This document shows, one piece after another, positions 56,201 through 62,793 of a DNA stretch of 64,000 bases. The DNA comes from Limnomonas spitsbergensis (taxonomy: Eukaryota; Chlorophyta; Chlorophyceae; Chlamydomonadales). The stretch is from positions 186,001 to 250,000 of the forward strand of contig JAYJMM010000089.1 of the NCBI GenBank assembly GCA_037349105.1. Reading direction: 5' to 3'. The position numbers were made by a program, and so were the translations under genes. The notes beneath the pieces are model-generated. The model was given only the letters and a program-made list of their open reading frames with translations, was not told the origin of the DNA and did not search any database. Each line of letters starts with the position of its first letter. Positions within the stretch are counted from its first letter, which is position 1.

Positions 56201-59200
56201 CACGACCCCTCCCAGTATCTATTCTTGGGTGGGCCGGCAGGTGGGTCGTGTAGTTAAGCCACGTGACAACATTAAAAAACGAGCACGAATGCGAGCGTCC
56301 GCGAGCCATTTTGCTTTCAATTAACAAGATGGCAGATCTAAGAGTTAACAAGATGAATCTAAGGGGGCAGCACTCACCGGTGCCAATGGGAGGTGCAGAC
56401 AGGGTGTTCGCCGTGACGCAGCCGGAGGGGTACGGCGGCAAGATGTACACAATGTGCCTATCGGGGAGGGGAAAGGAGGGGGGGGCATTAAGGGTTTAGG
56501 GTTCCGGGTCTCGGGCCGGACAAAGTGTTAAAGCGGGCATGTATTTTTAAATCGAAATGTGGCTGGCAGGAGTTTTATCTGCCCCGTAGCCTCCCCAAAC
56601 GGCAGGGTTGATGAAAATACCGAAAAAGAAGAATAAAAGTGAAAGTTAGCACACACATATACTTTAATATTTGCCAGAAAGTAAATAATGCACATAAGCC
56701 AGTAAATAAATAAATAACATAGGACAGCACCGAAAATTAGGTTTGCCTTCCCACGCCCCTAGGAATTACCTTTTTTATATTTCAAGCACCTCAGCCAATT
56801 TTCTTAATTGTTTATCGAGCCCCGCAGGATGAAATTTCACCGTTTACTAGTTCACGCGTTGCCTGCTTCCGCCCGATTCGGACTGATACCAACCGATCTA
56901 ACCAATTCCGACTGATACCAACCGATCTAACCGATTCCGACTGATACCAACCGATCTAACCGATTCCGCCAAGCGACGTCATCGAGCACCCCCGACATCA
57001 TCTACTTATAGCTCGCGCAGCTTATCGCGCACCCCTCGTCAACTTACTTTTGCAAGAAGGCGAAGCTAATCTACACTAGGTATATAAATAGCCTTTGCAC
57101 ATTGAGTACACACATAATATTTGTCAGAAACTGCTGAAACCACATTTTCCATAGGGATAAAAAAGGCCGGACAGGAAGTAAATAATATACGGTATGTCAG
57201 TAAGTAAAAAGAAATGCCTGAGTGTAAATAAATATCATTTGCCTGCAAGGAAATAAATGTAATTTGCCAGAAAGTTAGTTAATGACATTTGCCGGTACCG
57301 GAAGTACGTAAATGACATTTGCTAGAACGTAAATAAATAACACTTCCCAGTACCTTAAGTTCATTAATACCGGTAGCATTTTTCAGCGCGTACCGTACTA
57401 TCAGTGTCGATTGGAATCCACTATGGTCTCAAACCATGAAACCACAGTGGATAAAGTGGCCTTAAAATCTAAAACGGTCGAACCAAAGCTTGATAGTCGT
57501 AAAAGTCGTGTTTTGAGCGAAAAAGTTTGACGTGTTTTCTCCTTAAATGCAGGACGCAAGCTTTACGTGCATATATCTGATTTGCATTGAGAGAAGCAGA
57601 AGCAGCAGAAGCAGACGCAGCAGAAGCCGAAGAATCGCAGTACGGGGATGAGCGAGCGTCAGATGCGGGCGACGATGCGTTTAAATGGAACGTCCCCTTA
57701 CAGGTTTCTTCCCACAAGCGCAAGTTTGCGAATTAGCTACTCGATCAACATCGCAGAAAAGGAGGCAGATAGCACCAGCTCCAGCAGCGAGGAGGTTGAG
57801 CAGAGAGGCAGGGACCGCCGGACCGGGACAGGGCCAAGGTAGCTTAAGCAGCAGAAACAGCAGGCGGGGCTGGCAATACCTCAGAAGAGCATGCAATCAG
57901 AACCAGCTCCAACAGCGAGGAGGGCGAACAAATAGCAGGTGTCAATGGAGCAGTGCGCGGGCGTGGGCGTGGGCCCGGGCCCTAGGGTCAGATGCAAGGG
58001 TTTTGGGATGCTCCAAATGCCGATGGGAAAGCCGCAGTTGCGCTGCGTGCCGTCAGAGCAGGATGAGGCTATGAGGCAGCAGCAGCAGCTTTAGAGCAAG
58101 TAGTGCAGTGTGGCGTGTGTGGTCCCCTTGACTGAGATGGCTGTATTTGACAAAACCAAATTCAAAATTATTTCGAGAAACAAAAATCAGTGCTGGATAA
58201 AATTTGGCTTCATTCAAGGCCAAAACATGGAATCAAAGCTACTGAATACCATCTGACGCTGACGGTACGCTATGTAGATAACATTTTCCAGAAAGTAGCG
58301 TTGTCAGTAGGGATGGTAAAAATTAAAAATAACTGAACACACATGTGTATCATCACCTGTATGAGTCTGTAGGGGTGCCTGCAGCCTGCATCGCCAAGAC
58401 AGCAGCGTTGGACAAAGAGTTGTAGGGTGTACACCAGCCTGGGTTGATGGCCACACAGATGGATACCTAGGGGGGATGAGAGAGCAATAGTGGGCATTGG
58501 GAAAGCGCCTATTGGATGCATTTCACAAAGTGTGGTAGGCTATTCCCAGCCAGGGTTGATGGCCACACAGATGGATACCTAGGGGGATAGATAGAGTGAG
58601 GGGGGATACACACCGGGGCAAGGGGCGAGAGGCGATAGGTTGCTCACTAGCAGGGAATAACCAAAGGGGATAACCACAGGGGCGAGGGCCGAGGGGAAAG
58701 AGGGGAAAGAGGATGCTCTCTAGCAGCATCCCCACTAGCATAAAGCGGGATAGGGTCCGCGCATCCCTGTTGAGAAGTAATACACCGAGTTCGCCGTGCA
58801 GGCAAAAATTAGCCTACTACTACGCGCACGCGCAGCTGTACCACCACTTGTTCCCATTGGCTGGTATATTTTCGATATTTTGTGGCGGAATTACTACCCT
58901 GCACCCCCACCCAAAAAAAATTGTTGTTAGATTATAATTCTGTCGCGCATCACAACGCGCACCTCCAAAAATAATTACGGTATATAAGCGCAGAGCTACA
59001 CCGGTTTTACGGTATGGCTTATGTCAGGATTTATGGTTGGGAGCAGCACCCATCACCCCTATTAAATACCTCACATAGTACATGACCACCACTTGTTCCC
59101 ATTGGCTGGCATAATCAGGGGCTTAGGGTTCGGGTCTACTCCCTAAGCCCTCAACCCAAATCGGGCTCTCACATCTAGCACCATCATTAAAGTCACCGAC

Positions 59201-62200
59201 CCAATGGTTGGATCCTGGTTTTATTTTTATGGTTTGATCAGAACCTGGCCGAAGGGGTTTTGAGGGAGTGCGTTGTCCCTTAACCCTGGACCCTAATTTT
59301 GCATCCTACACCCTCAACCATAACCCTAAAACCGAAAAACTAAATCCTAAACCCTACATCATGTCCACCTCCACAAACAGCACAGCCGCTGGGATAATCA
59401 GGATCTAGTTTAAGGAGTTTAGGGTTTAGGTGTTTCCTTAACTGTGAACCCTCAACCGTGCTCACCTCGAGTACCAATAAAGTCACCTTTCTTGATCAGG
59501 ACCTGGCTGTGGGAGTTCAGGGTTTAAGCATCCCCTTGACTATCAACCCTCAATTGTGCTCACCTCTAGCACCAACACAGCTGCTGGGCTGATCAGGACC
59601 TGGCCGTAGGAGCAAGCCTGGTTCCACCCAGCAAACGACTGCTTAGGTGGGGCCTGCCAAGGAGGGGCCTGCCAGGCGAAGGGGGGGAGGGGAGTGTGTA
59701 AGTGCAGTGTGAAATGTAACGCAAAGAACAAGCCTGGTTCCACCCAGACAATGACTGCTTAGGTGGGGCCTGCCATGGAGGGGCCTGCCAGGCGAAGGGG
59801 GGAGGGGAGTGTGTAAATTAATGTGTGAAATGTGACGCCAAGAACAAGCCTGGTTCCACTCAGACAATGACTACTTGGGTGGGGCCTGCCATGGAGGGGC
59901 CTGTAAGAGGGGGGGTGCAGGAGTGAGAAACAAAAGATTTTCCAAGGCGCAAAAGCCAATATTCTATTTAAGTTATAAAATAAAATAAAAAAAATACGCT
60001 AGTCTTGCAATGATTTTGCAAAATCTTTTGTTTACTTACGGTACCTGCATTTCTTTGGCGCCCATAAAATTTTGCATGGTCTTTTTTTTGTAAAGCCTTC
60101 TCAAGAAGACCATGCAACTCCTGTCCCTGACACCCCCCTTTCTTGGGACCCCCAAAGGGGGGGTGAAAATTGGTGAGAGGCGTGTGAAACAAGGCGTGAA
60201 ATGTGACGGCAAGAGCATGCCTCTTTCCACCCAGAACATTACTGCGTCAGTGGGGCCTGCCATTCAGGGGCCTGTCTAGGGGGTGGGGGGGGAATGAAAC
60301 AAGGTGTACAATTTTGCCATAGGGTGCAAAACAAAATGTGGACTGTGACGGTAATAGCATGCCTGGCTCCACCCAGAAAATGACTGCTGCGGTGGGGCCT
60401 GCCGCTGTAGGGCCTCATGAGGGTAGGAGTTGTACCAAAGAGTGAAAAGAGGCATGAAATATGACACGGCTAGTCCCAACCAGTAAACAATTGCTTTTGC
60501 AGGACCTGGCACAGTGGGGCCTGCCAGGTGGGCAGGACGATACGTGTGACACGAGTTGTAAACATGGCCATTGGGGTGTGAAACAATGTGTGAAATGTGA
60601 CTGCAGGAGCAGGCTTGATGTCACCCAGAAATGACTGCCTGTGTGGGGCCTGCCACGGTATGGCCTCAAGTGAGAGGTGTTCTAACAAAGTGTGAAAGTG
60701 GTTTGAAATGTGTTATGGCTGGTTCCAACCAGGAAGCAAATTCTCCAACGGGGCCTGACAGGGTAGGGAGAGGGGGGGGGCGCCTGATTGTGAAAAGAGG
60801 TGTGTGAGGTTCCAAAAACAATCACACGCATCGCGTCTGAAGGAGATCCCTCAGAATACCCCCCCCCCCCGGCTGTCCCTCCTCTTAGGCCCCACCCTAC
60901 CTCAACAGCTGCTCATGCTCCCATCTACCACTCCAAACAAGATCGATCACATCCCATCAGAAGCAAATCCCATCCAACGCCCCTTAAACTTCTCTCAGGC
61001 CACACACCCCTCCCCGACTGATCTCGCACCCACCCACAGGTCCCAGAAACGACCGAGCGCATTGTGTCTGAAGCAGTTCCACCGAAATCCCCCCCACCCA
61101 CCCCCCTTCGCTTCTCACAGGCCACACTAGACCTCCCAGGCTGCTTGCTCTCACCCACCGATCCAAACAAGACCGAGTGCATTGTGTCTGAGCTCTGAAG
61201 CAGCCCCCCCCACCCCCTTTGCTTCTCACAGGCCACACCCGACCTCCCCAGTTGCTCTTGCTTTCACACACTGATCCAAACACGATGGACCCCATCACCT
61301 CTGAAGTGGTTCCTGCTGATTCCCCCCCTTCCCCCTTCCCTTCCCCCACCCCCTTCCCCCTTCCCCTTCCCCCTTCCCCTTCCCCTTCCCCAGCCCTTCC
61401 CCTTCCCCTTCCCCCAGCCCCTTCCCCCTCCCCCCTCCCCCCTTCCCCCTCCCCCCTTCCTTCTCCCCCCTCCCCCCTCCCCCCTTCCTTCTCCCCCATT
61501 CCCCCTTTCCCCTCCCTTTCCCCTCACTCATCCCTTCCCCTTCCCCCTCCCCCCTTCCCCCTTCCCCTCACTCCTCCCTTCTCCTTCCCATCCTCCCTTC
61601 CTCCTCCCTTTCCCCTCACTCATCCCTTCCCCTTCCCCCTCCCCCTTCTCCTCCCCGACTGCCCTCGCACCGACCCACCGTTCCAAACACGATCGTGCGC
61701 ATTGCGTCACCAGTTGTTCCCGCCGGCTCTCCGCAGTTGCTGACCACCGCAAAGATGATGCTTGGGGAGTACGGCAGTGACGGGATGGCAAAGCCAGCCA
61801 GACGGCGGCGGCGCTGGTGATGACCTTGGTCACCAGCCGTAACATTGCCAGTCTGGGCCAGGCGGCGGCGCCGGTGGTGGCGCTGGCCTTGGCCGACAGC
61901 CGTACCGCCACCAGCAACAGCCGTACCGCTGGTAGTAGCTGCACCGCTGTACAGTGACAGGTCTTCCGCGAGGATGTCCAGGTCCAACACATCATGAATC
62001 AAATAATCAGGTCCGGATCCAGATCCAGATCCGGAGTCTGAGATCAGATCCGACTGTTCCGCAGCTCCGGCAGTAGCAACGGCAGCGGCATCCAGCTCAG
62101 CAGCCTCCGGTGTCCGCTGCTGCTGTACGTCTTTTGCACCCGCTGCCTGACGCCGCCCCCGCTGCCGCCTGAAACGCGCCCGCACCGTCTGCCCTGGCCT

Positions 62201-62793
62201 CATCACGCGCTTCGACTCCGCCGCGGCAGCGGCTGCGGCGGCTGCAGCCGGCGGCGGCAGGCCTGGCCCGGGGCCTATCAGCAATCCTGACGCCAGCGCT
62301 GTCGTCATGTCAAGGTCCAGGCGTGAGCCGTCATCCAGGTCCAGAGCGTACACCTGGCGGGAGCCGCCCAGCTCCTGAGGCATCATCTCGATGCGTACAG
62401 AGAGAGTGCCTGTGTGCGTGTAATCGTGTATTTGAGCTTGCGTGTGTGTAACTGTGAATGGGTGTGCGTGTGTATCAGTGTATGTGTGCCTCTGTGTGTG
62501 TGCATGTGTATGTTTGTATTTTGTATTTGAGTATATGTGTGTGTAATTGTGGATGTGTGATTCAGTGTACTTGAGCAGGTGTATGTATATATCAGTATCA
62601 GGGTGACGTGTCGGGGTGGGGTGGCCAAGGAAGCATGTGTGAATGTCCGTGCGCATGTTTGCGTATGCATGTTGGTGAGTAATTCCAGCCTCTTGAGCCC
62701 AGCCGCACCCGTCACTGTCGCCTCGGCCTCTTCGCCAGTGCCCAGCGATCCAGCCGCTTCCGCGAAAGGCTGAGCGACGACGCATCCTGCACC
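43730..62793 (-). CDS. Gametolysin-like peptidase M11 with polyproline rod, lectin-like and ShKT-like modules (at least 16 exons, N-terminus unresolved)
   Basis: A secreted zinc metalloprotease of the gametolysin (M11) family, which degrades cell-wall/extracellular-matrix glycoproteins. Exons in transcript order: ~62793-62709, 62409-61679, 59653-59564, 58466-58357, 56457-56378, 54915-54860, 53642-53539, 52900-52753, 51472-51380, 51233-51102, 50533-49906, 48183-48060, 47193-47035, 46534-45467, 44878-44749, 44221-43730. From the second exon on all junctions are GT/AG with matching phases, giving about 1,380 residues. Modules: prodomain (RQVYALDLDDGSRLDL); protease core NQACSYGQ, HIVYILPPYPSGC, TWIRSDYW, HEIQHNMGLHHA, CIMGY Met-turn, CPNAPHLWQLGW; ISIDASSATVGLCR; polyproline rod; CPEGLFVTGVFG and LGLICNDG; Gln/Pro-rich linker; ShKT-like Cys cluster; Ser/Thr-rich tail. 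All metal ligands are intact. A signal peptide was not found, so the start may lie outside the window. Confidence 0.9.
44222..44400 (-). repeat. Duplicated acceptor region before the last M11 exon
   Basis: 'ggaagtgtgaacaagcaggg' followed by 'atgacgccacaggtctgggc' at 44224-44285 is repeated at about 44322-44385 with few changes, spacing about 100 bp. Confidence 0.85.
44749..44878 (-). CDS. M11 gene exon completing the ShKT-like module
   Basis: Joined in phase (AG+G), it reads LCRSDAGTLASCPLSCGTC, matching the ShKT ending C-x(n)-C-x3-C-x2-C. Then LAAVQQWYCLPDGIVAGGEL leads to donor 44749. An alternative donor at 44737 keeps the same frame and adds four residues. Confidence 0.78.
45467..46534 (-). 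CDS. M11 gene exon with Gln run, ASNGQAQ repeats and Pro-rich linker
   Basis: Phase 2 entry (AG+G = Arg), phase 2 exit at donor 45467. It contains a run of nine Gln, an ASNGQ[AS]Q repeat in four copies (30 bp each), a Cys module with LSGLRLARSEDAILQIRLLC, then LPPPPP/APPPP rod sequence. Last comes CVDSTVLPEVPQ...ADCAARAALGLC, the first half of a ShKT-like module completed in the next exon. Confidence 0.85.
46560..47034 (-). repeat. Copies of the 47035 exon end and donor, with TGCATGG minisatellite
   Basis: The exon end and donor ('cttacctgaatccgagctgc' on the plus strand) recur as 'tcacctgaatccaagctgtg' (about 46908) and 'tcacttgcaacccagttgtg' (about 46791). Each is followed by 'atggca...gcgcactgcatgg'. 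Between them lie short 'gtgcatgg' repeats (46620-46770 duplicates a 65-bp block). Confidence 0.85.
47035..48183 (-). CDS. Two exons (48183-48060, 47193-47035) forming a Cys-rich lectin-like module
   Basis: The joined text has CPEGLFVTGVFGISNLQIRS directly followed by LGLICNDGASIGMVG, then FSCPTGFDAVHMSDG and QLGFRCAGGV in the next exon. The pattern C-P-x-G-x-x-V-x-G-x-x-G...L-x-L-x-C recurs twice, and again in the following exon (ACATESGAG...ILQIRLLCAP). It resembles carbohydrate-binding-type repeats of algal matrix proteins. The fold assignment is inference. Confidence 0.75.
47194..47720 (-). repeat. Array of four copies of the 47193 exon start and acceptor
   Basis: Plus-strand 'tgccgatcgatgcgccatca' and 'gacccaggctgcgggagagg' mark the exon start and acceptor. 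Copies lie at about 47230-47345 (near perfect), 47395-47480, 47520-47605 and 47640-47710, progressively diverged. Confidence 0.88.
47880..48059 (-). repeat. Copies of the 48060 exon end
   Basis: The real end 'cttacctccggatctgcagg' plus 'ttcgaaattcc' is echoed at about 47990-48020 ('cctcctagcagattcgaaat') and 47915-47945 ('cccttacgatcagcaggcta'). Confidence 0.65.
48184..49025 (-). repeat. Array of about 6-8 decaying copies of the 48183 exon start
   Basis: A unit of about 100 bp contains (plus strand) 'ccaagctggcgttgaggg', 'agttactccaaagcgtcggc' and 'tctcagaaggccctg'. Acceptor copies fall near 48288, 48375, 48480, 48582, 48680 and 48758, with a faint one near 49010. The nearest copy differs from the exon at only about two positions over its first 66 bases by eye. 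The more distant ones differ increasingly and also lose length. Confidence 0.9.
49485..49515. repeat. Transposon-terminus-like motif (inverted orientation)
   Basis: 'ggtgcgcagaccctatcccg' followed by 'ttttacgg' is the reverse complement of the motif at 58740-58772 and similar to that at 9470-9500. Confidence 0.55.
49906..50533 (-). CDS. M11 C-terminal strand plus polyproline (hydroxyproline-rich) rod exon
   Basis: It begins LSIISIDASSATVGLCR, the closing part of the M11 region, then about 150 residues of PPPPPP/SPPPP repeats typical of volvocine extracellular-matrix proteins, where the prolines are hydroxylated and glycosylated. It ends PPVPAFG at donor 49906 in phase 1, which joins exactly to the GG of exon 48183. 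The polyproline DNA is GC-rich with long GGCGGC/GGGGGT runs. Confidence 0.88.
50534..50700 (-). repeat. Copy of the 50533 exon start
   Basis: Plus-strand 50625-50690 ('agcacaggccgacccttgca...ggtgctcaactgaaatc') duplicates the acceptor and first about 55 bases of exon 50533. Translated minus strand: LSTISVGASSARVGLC against LSIISIDASSATVGLC. Confidence 0.9.
50895..51095 (+). repeat. GGCC-palindrome dispersed repeat, copy 3 (full length)
   Basis: Runs from 'ttttgtttgcagtggttacc' through 'ggccaccggccagaggccgg' and 'ggtttggtgtcaatcggccc' to 'aaaggtggtccagtgacc'. It sits inside an M11 intron, seven bases from donor 51101. Confidence 0.88.
51473..52035 (-). repeat. Copies of the 51472 exon start
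   Basis: Plus-strand 'tgcagtcagttgcaggaagt' at the exon recurs as 'tgcagacagtcacaggaagt' (51538), 'tgcagtcagttacaagaatt' (51632), 'tgcagtcggttgcagtcagt' (51720) and 'cacagtcagttgcaggaaaa' (52017), with G-rich spacers. 51780-51990 between them is a 'cagggctcagggttca' repeat. Confidence 0.82.
52327..52490 (-). repeat. GGCC-palindrome dispersed repeat, inverted diverged copy
   Basis: Contains 'accaaaccttgtccggccta', 'cggccagtggcccgat' and 'tgtagctgaattgtagctga', the reverse complement of the family core and of 'cagctacatttcagctaca'. Confidence 0.65.
52515..52752 (-). repeat. Two copies of the 52753 exon end and donor
   Basis: The real exon end (plus 'ctcacctgattcgttgcggcagcaggcag') recurs at about 52642-52705 ('cacctgacttgtggcagcag') and 52527-52600 ('gcctgatttgttgcagcagc'). 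Minus-strand text is CGITMGATHSFILPAATSQ against GMSLGITRSFVLPAAATNQ. Confidence 0.88.
52901..53200 (-). repeat. Copy of the 52900 exon start plus GTGGGAGGGTGGG spacer repeats
   Basis: 52965-53035 duplicates the acceptor and exon start. Minus-strand YSGVGLKCPNAPHL against the real YSGIGLKCPNAPHL, with the following sequence diverging (SRLIWAKP against WQLGWAQP). 53040-53200 has two or three copies of 'tttgtgtgggagggtggg'. Confidence 0.9.
53539..53642 (-). CDS. M11 zinc-binding exon (HEIQHNMGLHHA)
   Basis: Acceptor ATAG before GTG at 53642, phase 0 in, phase 2 out at donor 53539. It encodes VISHEIQHNMGLHHA and then the YGD that precedes the Met-turn. Two His of HExxH plus the third His of the G-x-x-H element would bind zinc, and the Glu is the general base. 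The M of the Met-turn (CIM-GY) is split across the next junction (AT+G), a strong confirmation of the join. Confidence 0.95.
53643..54165 (-). repeat. Array of degenerate copies of the zinc-motif exon start
   Basis: Plus-strand 'gtcccatgttgtgctgtatc' at the exon recurs at about 53778, 53985 and 54104, with acceptor copies at about 53810, 54034 and 54136. Shorter echoes ('gtgcagtcccatggcatgct') lie near 53716 and 53922. The zinc-motif residues are lost in the copies (for example LQIQRNMGLQ, and a stop before YKIQHSMGLK). Confidence 0.88.
54930..55440 (+). repeat. 24-bp minisatellite, about 21 copies
   Basis: Unit 'accatgaggtcagtcctagt' plus 'cagc', with few substitutions, directly upstream (in transcript sense) of the 54915 exon. 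Being a multiple of three, it leaves open frames on both strands (eight-residue units), which I do not call genes. Confidence 0.96.
55545..56377 (-). repeat. Copies of the 56378 exon end, with 'ggatctaacagga' repeat
   Basis: The exon end ('ccggtgccaatgggaggtgc') is echoed at 56018-56055 ('tggtactgatgggaggctat'), 55918-55955 ('tggtgttggtaggaggcaat') and most clearly at 55558-55595 (minus WTLSAPPIGT against NTLSAPPIGT). 55797-55910 is a 14-bp-like 'ggatctaacaggat' tandem repeat. Confidence 0.82.
56870..56970 (+). repeat. 31-bp tandem repeat, 3 copies
   Basis: Unit 'ttccgactgataccaaccga' plus 'tctaaccga'. Distantly similar to 9775-9825. Confidence 0.9.
57590..57970 (+). other. Possible nested plus-strand coding fragments inside an M11 intron
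   Basis: 57590-57701 reads EAEAADA-type acidic sequence ending DERASDAGDDAFKWNVPLQ before GT. 57754-57836 reads EKEADSTSSSSEEVEQRGRD and ends at 'caag' followed by gtagct. 57895-57940 echoes it ('caacagcgaggagggcga'). Acidic Ser/Glu segments of this kind occur at the N-terminus of some transposases and nuclear proteins. No start codon, catalytic core or phase-proved chain was found. Confidence 0.3.
58467..58610 (-). repeat. Copy of the 58466 exon start
   Basis: 'agggttgatggccacacaga' plus 'tggatacctagggg' at 58552-58588 repeats the acceptor and first about 30 bases of the exon at 58438-58470. Confidence 0.92.
58740..58772. repeat. Transposon-terminus-like motif (direct orientation)
   Basis: 'aaagcgggatagggtccgcg' followed by 'catccctgttgagaag'. 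Matches the inverted copy at 49485-49515 over about 30 bases, and 9470-9500. Confidence 0.55.
59165..59563 (-). repeat. Copies of the 59564 exon end and donor with telomere-like spacers
   Basis: The exon end (plus 'cacctctagcaccaacacag' then 'ctgctgggctgatcaggacc') recurs at about 59464-59510, 59362-59405 and 59170-59215. Spacers are 'ccctcaaccgtgctcacctc' and CCCTAAACC-like runs. Confidence 0.8.
59654..60765 (-). repeat. Array of about 7-8 copies of the 59653 exon start
   Basis: A unit of about 110-125 bp with plus-strand 'cctggttccacccagacaat', 'gactgcttaggtggggcctg' and 'ccatggaggggcctg'. Copies lie at about 59730, 59848, 60215, 60362, 60465, 60610 and 60715, with identity falling with distance. 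The 'ggtggggcctgcca' element is the acceptor plus exon start. Confidence 0.88.
60800..61678 (-). repeat. Array of five copies of the 61679 exon end and donor, plus a long CCCCTTCC tract
   Basis: The real exon end and donor (plus 'cgacccaccgttccaaacac' then 'gatcgtgcgcattgcgtcac') recurs near 61270-61320, 61150-61205, 61038-61090, 60925-60975 and 60805-60855, spaced about 115 bp. Each has 'acccac' or 'acacac' before 'atccaaacaagaccgagtgc' or a variant. 61325-61660 is a C/T tract of CCCCTTCC units wedged between the exon and its first copy. Confidence 0.88.
61679..62409 (-). CDS. M11 prodomain exon
   Basis: It is entered in phase 1 after a CACACAG acceptor at the edge of a (TG/CA)n tract (62400-62570). 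It pairs with donor 62709, where AEATVTG continues into TLSVRIEMMPQELG. Then follow VYALDLDDGSRLDL and RPGQTVRARFRRQRG, in the manner of gametolysin propeptides. After these come an Ala-rich stretch, acidic sequence and basic RRRRLA patches that could be processing sites. It ends SIIFAVVSNCGEP...IVFGT at donor 61679, matching the N-terminal strand of the M11 catalytic domain. Confidence 0.75.
62399..62580 (+). repeat. (TG)n-rich microsatellite next to an M11 acceptor
   Basis: TGTGTG-rich sequence on the plus strand (CA-rich on the transcribed strand) directly upstream of the acceptor at 62410. Confidence 0.9.
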
